DNA from: an uncultured Nitrosospira sp.
GTDB taxonomy: Bacteria; Nitrospirota; Nitrospiria; Nitrospirales; Nitrospiraceae
DNA: 64,000 bases
Direction: 5' to 3'
NCBI GenBank assembly: GCA_900696515.1
Contig: CAADGK010000079.1
Location: 18,307 to 82,306 of the forward strand
The position numbers and the translations under genes were made by a program. The notes beneath the pieces are model-generated. The model did no database searches. It was given only the letters and a program-made list of their open reading frames with translations, and had not been told where the DNA came from. Each line of letters starts with the position of its first letter. Position 1 is the first letter of the stretch. Positions 9,236-18,481 of the stretch are shown here, one piece after another.

Positions 9236-11032
9236 TCACCGCTTGTGTGGCCCGTCTTGTGGTTTCTTGCCGACATGGGTTTTCCCCTCGCCCAGGGCAA
9301 TCCCTGATTCCGCTGTCTGGGTAATCACGATTTCCAATCGTCGGTTCCTGCTGCGGCCCTTGTCCGTATCATTCGTCGTGATCGGCTTACTGTCCCCATA
9401 GCCCATCACTTTGACTCGGTCACTCTGCAATCCTCCGTTGATCAATATCTGTGCAGCATAGTCAGCCCTGGCGCGGGAGAGTTCCTGATTATCGCGAAAA
9501 CCCTTTCGAGAGTCGGATCGGAACGGGATATTGTCGGTATGTCCTGCCACCTCGATTCCCTGGTATCGGGATCCGTGCAAGACGGCGCCGATCCGTTCGA
9601 GCAAGGAGGTGCCTCCGAGGGTTACCGTTGCGTCACCGGTGGAGAAGAGGTCGCCATTGGCGAGCGCCAGGGTTAATTTATTACCGCGCTGTCGCACGGT
9701 GACCGTTCCCTTCTTCATCTCTGGTTGGAGCAGGCTTGTGAGGCTCTCATTCATCTTGCGGAGGTCGTTGTTCCCGATGAGCGTGAGGGTTTCTTCCTCA
9801 TCGGCGGCGTCCGGGTTAGGTCCGAGCAGGGTGGATGCGGAGAGCGTCTGATCGATCGACTGCAGCGACAGGGCGGGAGGGGGCTCGTCCTGTGTGGCCG
9901 CTGCGTCGTTTTGTTTTGACGAGTTGCTGTTGGTATTGGCGTTCAACTCAACATCCACCAGCATTTGCTTGGTGCGAGCGAGTTCCGCCTCTTTTGCCAC
10001 GAGTTGCGGATTCACGTCGGCGAACTTTTGACTGACTTGTTTCAACTCGTCCTTCACCAGCGTCAACTCTTGCTCTTTTTTCACGATCAGTTGTTCTGCG
10101 TCCGTGGCCCGGCGCTTCGCCTGGGCCAGCTCCTGTTCACGCCCCGATGATGTCAGTTGTTGCTCCACCTCGGTCACACGGCGCTTCGCTTGTGCCAATT
10201 CCTGCTCCTTTCCGGCCAGCAGCTGTTCGACTTCCGTGACGCGGCGCTTGGCTTGGACCACGTCCTGGTCTTTTTTCACCACCTGCTGTTCAGCGTCGCT
10301 GACGCGGCGTCTGATCTGGATCAGCTCCTGCTCTTTCCCCGCCGTTTGTTGCTCGGCCTCGTTGATGCGGCGCTTCGCCTGGTTCAGTTCCAGTTCTTTG
10401 TTGGCCGTCAGTTGCTCCGCTTCGGCGATGCGGCGCTTGGCTTGCGTGAGGTCCTGATCCTTCTTGACGGTCAGTTGTTCCGCTTCGGCGATGCGGTGCT
10501 TGGCTTGAACCAGTTCCTGTCCTTTTGCCGTCGCCGCCATTTGTTGTTCCACTTCGCTTACTCGGCGTTTGGCTTGGTTCAGTTCCTCGCTTTGTGCGGC
10601 GAGATCGTCCCGAAACTTCTTGGAGTTGTCGATCGCATTTGACCGCAAGGCGGCGATTTCCGTGTCCTTGGCATGGAGCTGCAGCACGAGCTCGCCGATG
10701 CGTTGCTTGAGCTCCTCGATTTTCTGCTTGGATGCCTGGAGATTGCTTCTGGCCATACCCAATTCGTCCGCGGCCTGGTTGTCCGGTGCACTTCGGAGTG
10801 ACTCGTCGTCGACTCGATAGACCCGAGGGGCGGCGCTGTCCGATGGAGCACGTCGGGGACCTTGCCAGGTTTCGTAGGATGATGCTAGACGAGGAGAGGA
10901 TGTCGCTCGGAAACGGTCGCTGGCTGTGTCTGAGAATATGGGCATCGGCATGGGAGCGGCATTCGAAACGGCAACCGTTGCGTAAAGCAAGGCGATGGTG
11001 ACGAGAGCCCACGTAGAGAGTTTCACAAGCAT
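9236..11032 (-). CDS. OmpA/MotB-type peptidoglycan-binding protein with a repeat coiled coil
   Basis: A 598-residue protein. A signal peptide (MLVKLSTWALVTIALLYATV then AVSNAA) is followed by a coiled coil over roughly residues 80-350, in which a unit of about 20-21 residues (pattern KEQELAQAKRRVTEVEQQL) recurs about ten times. The C-terminal domain (about 440-590) is OmpA-like, with GIEVAGHTDNIPF and NQELSRARADYAAQILI for peptidoglycan binding. Such proteins anchor the outer membrane or a periplasmic spacer to the cell wall. The start at 11030-11032 is chosen because it opens the signal peptide; the ribosome site is weak. The near-identical repeats suggest the coiled coil can change length by recombination. 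Confidence 0.9.
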   Translation of the reverse strand: MLVKLSTWALVTIALLYATVAVSNAAPMPMPIFSDTASDRFRATSSPRLASSYETWQGPRRAPSDSAAPRVYRVDDESLRSAPDNQAADELGMARSNLQASKQKIEELKQRIGELVLQLHAKDTEIAALRSNAIDNSKKFRDDLAAQSEELNQAKRRVSEVEQQMAATAKGQELVQAKHRIAEAEQLTVKKDQDLTQAKRRIAEAEQLTANKELELNQAKRRINEAEQQTAGKEQELIQIRRRVSDAEQQVVKKDQDVVQAKRRVTEVEQLLAGKEQELAQAKRRVTEVEQQLTSSGREQELAQAKRRATDAEQLIVKKEQELTLVKDELKQVSQKFADVNPQLVAKEAELARTKQMLVDVELNANTNSNSSKQNDAAATQDEPPPALSLQSIDQTLSASTLLGPNPDAADEEETLTLIGNNDLRKMNESLTSLLQPEMKKGTVTVRQRGNKLTLALANGDLFSTGDATVTLGGTSLLERIGAVLHGSRYQGIEVAGHTDNIPFRSDSRKGFRDNQELSRARADYAAQILINGGLQSDRVKVMGYGDSKPITTNDTDKGRSRNRRLEIVITQTAESGIALGEGKTHVGKKPQDGPHKR

Positions 11033-11602
11033 GGTTAACCTACCAATCGGGATGACACAGTGCGGTGACGGCGCATGGATTGGCACCCTACTCACGGGCG
11101 TCACGGCACGGAAGTGGTTATGGACTCCGCTCAGAAATCTCGGACGGCAGGACAGGATGTACCCTTGCCGATATGGCGGCGCCGTTCCCTCCGACATGAA
11201 TGGATCGTGCAAGAGGGAAACGGATCCTATCGCCTTCGAGATTCACTTTGCAACGGGTGCGCACAGCGGAATGGTCGGAGTCATCGTTGCAGAGTCGGCT
11301 GATTGTCACAGCGGAGGGCGATGAGGTTCGGGTGGACCGGGGTGCATCGTTTGTGAGAGGTGTCTCCGACATTAGACGATGTGGAATACGAATAGCGGAG
11401 GCGGTGTGTCGCACGAAGCGGCATGCGCCTGTTTCGCCGGTTTTGCCACATATAGTCTTCATGGGTAGGACCGCGTGGCTGCAATGGAGTCTTCGCACGA
11501 TGTTGCTGTGCATCGATGTTCTCGCTCCCGCCTTGAATCTGGACGGTGAATCTCGCTAGACTGCGCCCGCTCGCCTTGTTCTGTGTCTTCGGAGGATCTG
11601 CT
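11033..11602. other. Divergent promoter region
   Basis: About 570 bases between the OmpA-like gene (minus) and the Sel1 gene (plus). Both promoters must be here. Several open frames overlap but none has a ribosome site; I see no other feature. Confidence 0.4.
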
Positions 11603-12637
11603 ATGGCGGTTCGTGCGTTTCTTTCCATCTGTTTTATGGTCGGCGCGCTGGTCTTGGTCGGGATGTGTCCCGCAGCGGCAGCGGACCAACCACAGCAGCT
11701 CAAAGCTGCCTGTGAAAGGGGGACACCCACTGCCTGTAACGTGCTCGGACTGTTACATATGAAGGGCGAAGGGGTGAAGCAAGACGAGGTGCGGGCCGCA
11801 GCGATGTTCAGAAAAGCCTGTGATATCGGTGATCCGAGTAGTTGTTCCAATCTCGGGGTGTTGCATGCGGAGGGGGTCGGGGTTCAACAAGACGATGTGC
11901 AGGCCGCGGTCTTTGCAAGAAGAGCCTGTGATGGGGGAGAGGCGAGGGGCTGCTACAATCTTGGCGTGATGTATGCCGAGGGGACTGGGGTCCAACAAGA
12001 CGAGGTGCAAGCGGCTGACTTCACTCGGAAGGCCTGCGATATAGGTAATATGAAGGGCTGCTACAATTTGGCCGTCATGTATGCTTCCGGATTCGGGGGA
12101 CAACAGGATGAGGTGCAGGCGGCCGATCTCTACAAGGCGGTCTGTGAGAGCGGGAATGCGAGAGGGTGCTACAATCTGGCTGCCATGTACGCGACCGGAA
12201 CAGGGATTCAACAGGACGACATTCGAGCCGCCGATTTCTACCGGAAGGCCTGTGACGGGGGTAACGCGAGAGGTTGTTACAATCTTGGCGTGATGTATGC
12301 CGAGGGGACAGGGGTCCCACAGGATGAGTTTCAAGCCGCCGATTTCTACCGGAAGGCCTGTGACGGCGGGAGTGCCAGGGGCTGTTCCAACCTTGGTTCG
12401 ATGTACGCGGCGGGCAATGGAATTAAGCAGGACGATGTTCGTGCAGCGACCCTCTACCGAAAGGCTTGCGACGATGGCGATGCCAAGGGTTGCATCAACC
12501 TTGGCGTCATCTATCAGGTCGGGCGGGGCGTCAAGTCCGACGACACGGAAGCCCTCAAACATTATGGCAAAGCATGCGATCTCAGAGAGCAGAAGGGCTG
12601 CTCACTCTATGCCAAGTTAAAGACAGGGAGACGGTGA
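11603..12637 (+). CDS. Secreted cysteine-rich Sel1-repeat protein
   Basis: A 344-residue protein with a signal peptide (MAVRAFLSICFMVGALVLVG then MCPAAAA) and about nine Sel1 (TPR-like) repeats of 36 residues. Each repeat carries two Cys in the pattern A-C-D-x-G-x-x-x-G-C-x-N-L-G, so each alpha-hairpin is probably locked by a disulfide, as in the Helicobacter Hcp family. The start has GGAGG upstream of the ATG at 11603; a longer in-frame start is less likely. Such proteins act as protein-interaction scaffolds in the periplasm or outside the cell. The 108-bp repeat units are similar at DNA level. Confidence 0.9.
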   Translation: MAVRAFLSICFMVGALVLVGMCPAAAADQPQQLKAACERGTPTACNVLGLLHMKGEGVKQDEVRAAAMFRKACDIGDPSSCSNLGVLHAEGVGVQQDDVQAAVFARRACDGGEARGCYNLGVMYAEGTGVQQDEVQAADFTRKACDIGNMKGCYNLAVMYASGFGGQQDEVQAADLYKAVCESGNARGCYNLAAMYATGTGIQQDDIRAADFYRKACDGGNARGCYNLGVMYAEGTGVPQDEFQAADFYRKACDGGSARGCSNLGSMYAAGNGIKQDDVRAATLYRKACDDGDAKGCINLGVIYQVGRGVKSDDTEALKHYGKACDLREQKGCSLYAKLKTGRR

Positions 12638-12882
12638 GATCCTAAGCGTTGAAGGTCATTCTGTTTTCGGGCAGACCCATCGAGAAACAGATGTCGCCAT
12701 GATTGGGCGCGCCGTCTGATCATACTCATCCAGACGTTCCCCTTTGTCTGCGGCATGAGCTCCTGTGCGCTGCTCTCGCTCTCCTTGTTCCAGCACAGCT
12801 CTTGATCTGGCTGGGCACGCTCCGTATGATCGCGTCCATCGTACGTTCTCAGCTGCTCTTTTCGTCTAACCGTGAGGTACTG

Positions 12883-13422
12883 ATGCGACGACTTTTTCTT
12901 GCTCTCTTACCACTGCTTCTAACTGGATGTCCGACCACAACGGCGCTGGTCGTTGGAGCGCCGGCGCTTCTCTCCAAGTCCGAGTTCGATGAACGGCGGA
13001 CGGAAACCAAGCAGCAGATTGAGAAAGGGTTGATTTCAAAAGAGGCCGGCGAGACCAGCTGTCGCCAGATGCTGAACACGGTCGATCGGAATCACGCCGC
13101 TCCGCCGCCCGTAGATCCAGCCGTCTGTGAATTTGGATCGTTTGCTGACAAGCGCTACGAGTTGACCAGGTCGGTGGAGAGCGGTGCGCTGACGCCGGAG
13201 CTCTGGGTGACGAAATGCAACCAGCTGACCGGACAGTCCTCAAACCACGAGCGCTGTGTGTACGACCCCTTTGCTGATCGGCTTGTCCAGTGGCGTCGAT
13301 TGATCACCGAAGGGAAGACGTCACAGGAAGGGGCTCAGATGGACTGCCATAACTATGTGAAGCAGCTTCGCGAACATCCGATCCCGGGGCCGGAGATTCG
13401 TGAAGAGGCCTGTAAGCTTTGA
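12883..13422 (+). CDS. Putative lipoprotein, 179 residues
   Basis: A lipoprotein signal is clear: MRRLFLALLPLLLTGCP, with lipobox LLTGC at residues 12-16. The mature part has three similar segments, each with a charged helix and a Cys: EKGLISKEAGETSCRQML, ESGALTPELWVTKCNQL and TEGKTSQEGAQMDCHNYV. So it is built from a short repeated unit. The ATG at 12883 has GAGG upstream; the longer frame from 12703 would bury the lipobox. It probably sits on a membrane in the periplasm. Function unknown. It follows the Sel1 gene on the same strand. Confidence 0.75.
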   Translation: MRRLFLALLPLLLTGCPTTTALVVGAPALLSKSEFDERRTETKQQIEKGLISKEAGETSCRQMLNTVDRNHAAPPPVDPAVCEFGSFADKRYELTRSVESGALTPELWVTKCNQLTGQSSNHERCVYDPFADRLVQWRRLITEGKTSQEGAQMDCHNYVKQLREHPIPGPEIREEACKL

Positions 13423-13505
13423 CGAGTTGCTGATCTCCCCACATCACTGTTGTTCTCATGACGCGGGAAGACTTCTCAATGCACGTTTCAGGCAGGAGGC
13501 GCAGG

Positions 13506-14378
13506 ATGGTGTTACAGAGACGCTTCATAACCTGGTGTCTGAGTGTGTTGGCATACGGATGCGGCGGCGACGCCGTTTTCGCGCACGAACCCAAGCCCGC
13601 GGATCCGCCAGGAACTACGGAGCTCCGTGCCGCAGTTGAGCAGGATGTTGCTTGGGACATGATTGAGTGGACGGAGCGCCGCTACAAGATTGAGGCGGTA
13701 CGATTCAAGGCGCGGGACGAATCCGGCTGGGATTGGTGGGGCAGCGACGAGGTGATGGTCGAGACTATGGATGTGAAAGGGTGGACCGTCTCCGATGAGA
13801 TCGGCGGTATTGACTCGGGCGACACCCACCATTTCGATCCCCTGAGGAGCTGCGTGGTCTCCGTCCGTCCGGGAATTGTCGTGCTCGGCAAGACATCGGT
13901 GTGCACCGACGCCGGGGAGGCTGCTCCGCTGGGTTTTGACGTCGAGTTCTGGGAGAAGGATTCAATCGGATGGTCGTTTGGTTTTTGCGCGGCCGCATCG
14001 CCGGAGGCGGGTTTTCACGCCGGGCCACACTGTGCGAATGATCGAAACGGTGACGATTTCATCGGTCGTGCCCGGATCGATTGGCCCGCAGCGGACCTTG
14101 AGGCCATGCTGCCCAATGTCGGCGACGAACATGTCGAAACTGTTGTCCTCAACCCTTGTAGTAAAGGGGAGAGCGTGTGCGATGTGACGTACGGTCCGGA
14201 TTATAGTGTTACCTATCGGATCACACGTCTTCGTGACGCCCGAGTTGATCTGCGCTCACTGCTTAACGACGCCATGCGCAGAACAGGCGCCCGTTCTGAA
14301 CTGGAAGCCATTGTAACCGGTCTGCGCTCCTTGCGCGCACCGACTCCTCGCCAGGTGGAACCGAATTTGCCCAAGTAG
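13506..14378 (+). CDS. Secreted hypothetical protein, 290 residues
   Basis: The chosen start (MVLQRRFITW) has AGGAGG upstream and gives a signal peptide ending near VFA/HEPK; an alternative ATG at 13458 adds 16 basic residues. The mature protein is acidic and Trp/Asp-rich, with several Cys pairs that suggest disulfides in the periplasm. The C terminus is helical and basic. I recognise no family. It is the third exported protein in a co-directional group with the Sel1 protein and the lipoprotein. Confidence 0.7.
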   Translation: MVLQRRFITWCLSVLAYGCGGDAVFAHEPKPADPPGTTELRAAVEQDVAWDMIEWTERRYKIEAVRFKARDESGWDWWGSDEVMVETMDVKGWTVSDEIGGIDSGDTHHFDPLRSCVVSVRPGIVVLGKTSVCTDAGEAAPLGFDVEFWEKDSIGWSFGFCAAASPEAGFHAGPHCANDRNGDDFIGRARIDWPAADLEAMLPNVGDEHVETVVLNPCSKGESVCDVTYGPDYSVTYRITRLRDARVDLRSLLNDAMRRTGARSELEAIVTGLRSLRAPTPRQVEPNLPK

Positions 14379-14693
14379 ATCTCGATTGATGGCTTTGGCG
14401 TGTAGATAATACAGCCAATATAGCTCTGGGGCATCGCGTGTGGTTTCCATGGCGAGGAGTGACGAACTATCCTGGAGTGCACGTCTCTGTGGGGAGTAAT
14501 GCGCCTTGGCCTACGGTTTCAAGTTTCATGTTGCAGGCTTGAGAGTATCGGCGTCTGCATGACTTGAAATTTTCAATGTGAAACCTGGAACTCGAGATCG
14601 AAGGAGCGAACGCCGAATATTGTCACCGTGATGTATCGCGTTGGCAGGAGAAGTGCGCATAAACACCGAGCCGAATCGTGTGGGAGAACCATC
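14379..14693. other. Intergenic stretch with imperfect inverted repeat
   Basis: About 315 bases. Around 14516-14591 a sequence like GGTTTCAAGTTTCA recurs in inverted orientation (TTGAAAT...GTGAAACC), making a loose palindrome. I see no gene. Confidence 0.35.
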
Positions 14694-14993
14694 ATGATAT
14701 TTCGACGACCAGAGCTTGAAAAAGATAATCCGATCGCTCCAGAGCCCTATATCGGACCACGTCGTCGCCTGGCCATGGCCCGTGCCGTCGCAGCAGGGAA
14801 ATCCCCTGCGCCTGGAGACGTGGTGGAGACGTTACAGGTCTTGACGGAGGCAGCGGCTCGGGTAGTGAAGCGTCTCGCTAATAGGCGAAAAACCGACAGA
14901 GATTTGGAGACTCTCCGAGAAGCCGTTGCGCAAGCGGAGCGAATCCTCTCGGTTCAAGAATGCCATCTGTCGCCGAGTAAGTTGAAGGCGTGA
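14694..14993 (+). CDS. Small hypothetical protein, 99 residues
   Basis: Starts MIFRRPELEKDNPIAPEPYI with GGGAGAA upstream of the ATG; an in-frame start at 14628 adds 22 residues that look like leader. The protein is basic and helical in its C-terminal half (ETLQVLTEAAARVVKRLANR), with no signal peptide. No family recognised. It may be transcribed with the exported-protein group upstream. Confidence 0.55.
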   Translation: MIFRRPELEKDNPIAPEPYIGPRRRLAMARAVAAGKSPAPGDVVETLQVLTEAAARVVKRLANRRKTDRDLETLREAVAQAERILSVQECHLSPSKLKA

Positions 14994-15091
14994 GGATCTC
15001 CCTTGGGCTCAGCAGAAGCGCCATTGTTTTGGCGGTCGTATCCGTGCGCGGGGTATCACTCAGTCATCGGCCATCATGAGAGCCGACAGGA

Positions 15092-15580
15092 GTGAGGTCT
15101 CGGTGTTCAACCGGAGTGGCTGTGCTGCCAGATCAAGAGGACAGGTGGTTTGAGAGGAAGCCGGTTGTTTCCTGGAGCGTCGGTGGGGGGCTCGGTCTTT
15201 TCCTCTGCCTTGTACTCTTGAGTTGCGGGACGCTGAGTGGGTTTGCCTGTGGCAATAGCGGACAACGCGCTATCCAAGAGTTGGTGTATTTCGGAACCAA
15301 TACACCGTCGGGCTTGGTCACGCCGGCAGATTGGACACAGTTTCTTCGCGAGGTGGTAACACCGAGGTTTCCTGAAGGACTTTCAGTCTGGCAGGCGTCA
15401 GGCCAATGGCGAGCGACCTCAGGCGTGATGGTGAACGAAATGACCTATGTCCTCAGTCTAGTCCATCCAGACGATGCCGCGACGAATAAGGCGATGCAGG
15501 ACATCCTCGCGTCTTACAAAACCCGTTTTGAGCAAGAAGCGGTACTCCGTGTAACCACTGCTGTGTGTACCTCACTCTAG
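15092..15580 (+). CDS. DUF3574-like secreted protein
   Basis: Up to 162 residues from a GTG start; a GTG at 15122, preceded by GGAG, is an alternative. A hydrophobic export segment (GGGLGLFLCLVLLSC) includes a possible lipobox Cys. The mature part carries the DUF3574 pattern: YFGTNTPSGLVTPADWTQFL, then VVTPRFPEGLSVWQASGQWR. The family's function is unknown. The second copy of the DnaA-box repeat begins 55 bases downstream. Confidence 0.75.
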   Translation: MRSRCSTGVAVLPDQEDRWFERKPVVSWSVGGGLGLFLCLVLLSCGTLSGFACGNSGQRAIQELVYFGTNTPSGLVTPADWTQFLREVVTPRFPEGLSVWQASGQWRATSGVMVNEMTYVLSLVHPDDAATNKAMQDILASYKTRFEQEAVLRVTTAVCTSL

Positions 15581-15635
15581 CCTCTTCAAGCTTCGCAATG
15601 GTGGCTTCATTTCGAAATGATGGGATGAACATCGA

Positions 15636-15976
15636 TACTCCCCATCTTCTGTGGATAACCATGTGCGCAAGTCTGCTAATCCCACCAAAATTGTGCAAAT
15701 AACGCCGGAATTTATCAAAGTGCCTACTATTTAGGCATCCGCTACTCTGTACCGCTACCACTACTAATAGTAGTGGTAGTAGATGTTTCTGTCATTCTTG
15801 CGTATTTGTAGAAAAACTGTCGCGAGTTATCCACTTAATATTGCTAATGCCCATGCTATTCCCAATCTGTTGACCTGTTATCCACAGGTTGCAAGGTTTT
15901 CTGGGGATGGCGTTCTCTTTTGCAGGAGCGGTGTTCTGTATCTGTCAAGGGGTGAAGAAAAGAAAGACGGCTCTAC
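15636..15976. repeat. 341-bp intergenic repeat, copy B, with DnaA-box-like sites
   Basis: The partner of 5270-5610, in the same orientation and of the same length. DnaA-box matches are at 15650-15658 (exact, reverse), 15827-15835 (one mismatch) and 15878-15886 (exact TTATCCACA). The three main sites fall at similar offsets in both copies. Between the first and second sites the two copies diverge; here copy B has an 11-bp perfect hairpin (15755-15779). No credible protein is encoded. Confidence 0.75.
15755..15779. repeat. Perfect inverted repeat inside repeat copy B
   Basis: CTACCACTACT and its exact complement are separated by three bases (AAT). No T-run follows, so it is not a standard terminator. 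Copy A has no equivalent at this place. Confidence 0.6.
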
Positions 15977-16384
15977 CAGGGAACACAAATGGCCTTGAGG
16001 TATGTTCGACTGTCTGGATCCCAATGGGTGGGATCAGGCTCGATTGTATACCGTTTATTGTTCTCAATGCATGTGGGGTGTATCGAGCGGCCATGCCGTT
16101 AGATATGTGGGAGAGATGAGGTCTGGTCGGCAGAGTGAAGGATTTTGTCTTGTTCGTTGAGACATGAGAGGACTGCTGCTCAAATTGTACTGGCTTATCG
16201 GCTGGTCGGGCTGTCGTGCATCACATGCAGATGAAGTACTCTGTTTCGAGATATCTCCAAGGTAGCGATATGAAGGGTGTGGATGTCGTCCTTCGGCAAG
16301 ATGTCGGTATGCTCAGGTGTTTCACGGATGATTCAACTTGGGAATGCGAACCCCATCGGCAGGAGTATCACCGAAGAATTGGTC
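15977..16384. other. Intergenic stretch with no gene seen
   Basis: About 400 bases between repeat copy B and the end of the HIT gene. Short plus-strand frames lack ribosome sites. Confidence 0.35.
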
Positions 16385-16813
16385 TTAGGCCTGTTTCTGA
16401 AGCGTGGATCGTACGCGGTCGATCGTGTGTTGAAGCGTGGAACCAGTAAGAAGGACGGGTGTATGCGGGATGCGCCACACCGGTTCCAGCGGGGCCGGAT
16501 CATTGGGCAGCCGTGGAATGATGTGCCAATGGATGTGGGGGAGCTGATTCCCTAAGAGTTCATAGTTGATCTTTTTCGCATGGTAGATCTCGGATAAGGC
16601 GGTGGCGACTCGACTAACTTCTTCGATCAACTGACTACGCTCGGGCGGGCTCAGGTGGAACAGTTCGGTGACATGCCGATGAAAGACCAGTACCGTCCAC
16701 CCGGGGAAGAACTGATCATCGTGCAAATAGGCTTTGGACATTCCAAGGTCTTCAAGAAAATGATCTGGGCGAGGCCAGGTTCCCGTACAGGCTTGGCAGG
16801 TTGAGTCACTCAT
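16385..16813 (-). CDS. HIT-family hydrolase
   Basis: A 142-residue histidine-triad protein with the motif HIHWHIIPR near residue 92, preceded by a typical HIT fold (FFPGWTVLVFHRHVTELFHL). Family members hydrolyse or transfer nucleotidyl groups through the central His of the triad. An N-terminal Cys pair (CQACTGTW) may bind metal. The start ATG overlaps the stop of the upstream gene (ATGA), showing translational coupling with the exported protein gene at 16810-17445. Substrate unknown. It is distinct from the HinT protein at 47071. Confidence 0.88.
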   Translation of the reverse strand: MSDSTCQACTGTWPRPDHFLEDLGMSKAYLHDDQFFPGWTVLVFHRHVTELFHLSPPERSQLIEEVSRVATALSEIYHAKKINYELLGNQLPHIHWHIIPRLPNDPAPLEPVWRIPHTPVLLTGSTLQHTIDRVRSTLQKQA

Positions 16814-17445
16814 GGTTTGGTAGCTTTCTTCCACTCTTCTTCCGTCACGATCCCTTTCTTGATGAGCAGTTGCACCAGACTGTCAATGGTCTTGCGATTC
16901 GCCGCAGCAGGGTCCGGAGCCGCAGCGGCGGAGGGCGGACTTCCTTGGCGCTTTGGTTCGGGCAGTACCCGCTTTTGTCCGAAGACTTTAAACGAGGGGG
17001 TAAACACGGCGACGTAGTCTTTGTTTCTAATTCGTATGATGGCCGGAAGACTGTCTGATTGTGGTGTGAGGTCTGGTGCAGAGCCCGACGGGATATGAAA
17101 GTAGGGCCTCCCATCGCTGGTCTGGCCGTCTTGATCCAGCACATCGAATCGCTTCAGGAAGGATTCACCTGTGAGCGCTTCATGATCTTCGCCTGCAAGG
17201 TTGGTGATCTTATCGAGGACGATGACCAAAGAATCGCCGGTGATCGTATCCGGCGACAGGTTTCTGACGCTGACATCGTAGCGATATTCACTGGTGAAGT
17301 TATCGCGACTTTTTAGCGTCACGAGTACGTGGACTCGTCCGGTGAGATCAGTCAACTGGTCGAGGGAGGCGGAAAAGGCGTCGAGTGGGGCCAGTGCTGT
17401 GAGAATAACCCCGATCAGTCCGCAGCGCTGGATCCGACTCATCAT
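16810..17445 (-). CDS. Exported hypothetical protein with SHOCT-like tail
   Basis: About 211 residues from MMSRIQRCGLIGVILTALAP, a signal peptide ending near FSA. The frame extends further upstream, but those residues are not protein-like. The body is beta-rich (VHVLVTLKSRDNFTSEYRYD, DSLVIVLDKITNL). A Pro/Ala linker precedes a short C-terminal helix pair (SLVQLLIKKGIVTEEEWKKA) that resembles the SHOCT oligomerisation motif. Coupled to the HIT gene by a 4-base overlap. Function unknown. Confidence 0.7.
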   Translation of the reverse strand: MMSRIQRCGLIGVILTALAPLDAFSASLDQLTDLTGRVHVLVTLKSRDNFTSEYRYDVSVRNLSPDTITGDSLVIVLDKITNLAGEDHEALTGESFLKRFDVLDQDGQTSDGRPYFHIPSGSAPDLTPQSDSLPAIIRIRNKDYVAVFTPSFKVFGQKRVLPEPKRQGSPPSAAAAPDPAAANRKTIDSLVQLLIKKGIVTEEEWKKATKP

Positions 17446-17599
17446 TCCGGTACTGGTCCTGTCTTGCGTCTGGTGCGAGCATAGCAGACCCGGGAGGATT
17501 GAGCGAGCCGATTTCTCTTCGACGTCGCCTTGACAGGTTCTTCCTCTCGAAGATATTCTCGTCCGCATCCGCATCATCCTGTGGGTTCATCGAACACGC

Positions 17600-18472
17600 A
17601 TGGCACAGTCTGCCTCTTCTCGATTACAGACGCCGGAGATTTCTCGATCGCTGGTGCGTGCCTTGATGGGTCTGTACGACTATCCTCATCCCGTTGATCG
17701 TACTCGAATGATCCGCGGTTACGATTGTCCGCATGCCGTGCGGACGGCCAAGATGTGTGTCGCTGTGGCAGCACGCTTGGGGCATCCTGACGACAGGGTC
17801 CGGTATTACCATGTCGCCTGTCTGTTGCACGATCTTGGTCGTGCAGGCTTGGACCGACGACTCTTTGGTACGATCTGGTCGTGGGCCAAGCAGCGGGGCA
17901 TTCCCACAAGGCCGCGTGAATGGCGAGCCGTTCACCAGCGTACACAGTATGGTCGAGAGACGGAGGCCTTCGTGTCGCTCTATCGAAAGGACCTTGCTGC
18001 TGCCGGTGTGCCGCTGGACCGCTGGGCAATCGAACAAGTTGAGATGCGGTTGGGGTATGCCAGGCGTTTGGCGAGACGGCTCCGGGTGGTGAAGCCGACG
18101 TTGATGAAGTTGGGAGTGGACTGGCAGCCTTGGATGCAACAGGTGATGCTGTACTACTATTACCCGGAACGGTTAGCCAAGGCCAAACCCTGGGTGAGAC
18201 AATTAGGTGAAATCCTCGTCGCCTGTGAGCAATTTGAGGCCTACAGTAACCAGCGACGAGGGCGTGATTATTACGCCAGGAACAACGAGAGCTTGCTCGA
18301 GGCGTTTGCGTATCTGGGGAAGCTCAAGCACGAGGGGATCCTCAGTAGTGAGGTCGTCGGTACCGTCCGAACGTTGACGGCCGAAGGAGCCTTTGACTCA
18401 ATCCTTGAGGCGGCGCGAGGGAAACCGCTGACTCAAGCCGACCGGCGGTATCTCCGCAATCTTACGATCTAG
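17600..18472 (+). CDS. HD-domain protein
   Basis: A 290-residue protein with an HD metal-binding phosphohydrolase-like fold in residues 45-170: GYDCPHAVRTAKM, then YYHVACLLHDLGRAGLD, with His and His-Asp at metal-ligand positions. A helical C-terminal half follows (VEMRLGYARRLARRL and onwards), similar to HD-GYP relatives but without a clear GYP motif. It may hydrolyse a nucleotide signal; the substrate is unknown. It is the first gene of the co-directional run that leads into the proteasome operon, with 9 bases to yjbQ. Confidence 0.8.
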   Translation: MAQSASSRLQTPEISRSLVRALMGLYDYPHPVDRTRMIRGYDCPHAVRTAKMCVAVAARLGHPDDRVRYYHVACLLHDLGRAGLDRRLFGTIWSWAKQRGIPTRPREWRAVHQRTQYGRETEAFVSLYRKDLAAAGVPLDRWAIEQVEMRLGYARRLARRLRVVKPTLMKLGVDWQPWMQQVMLYYYYPERLAKAKPWVRQLGEILVACEQFEAYSNQRRGRDYYARNNESLLEAFAYLGKLKHEGILSSEVVGTVRTLTAEGAFDSILEAARGKPLTQADRRYLRNLTI

Positions 18473-18481
18473 GAGCGTCTG

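Noticed and set aside
10290..11012. 240-codon minus-strand open frame rich in Arg, Gly and Ser
   Set aside because: It is an out-of-frame reading of the OmpA-like gene; repeats in the gene create the long frame.
11753..12562. 269-codon minus-strand open frame opposite the Sel1 gene
   Set aside because: It is antisense to the Sel1 repeats, and its apparent repeats simply mirror them.
9236..12637. CRISPR array
   Set aside because: The regular repeats at about 10.1-10.6 kb and 11.7-12.6 kb are coding (coiled-coil and Sel1 units), with no spacers and no cas genes.
16385..16834. Longer HIT start at MEESYQT
   Set aside because: These codons lie inside the end of the upstream gene, and the ATGA overlap at 16810-16813 gives a cleaner coupled start.
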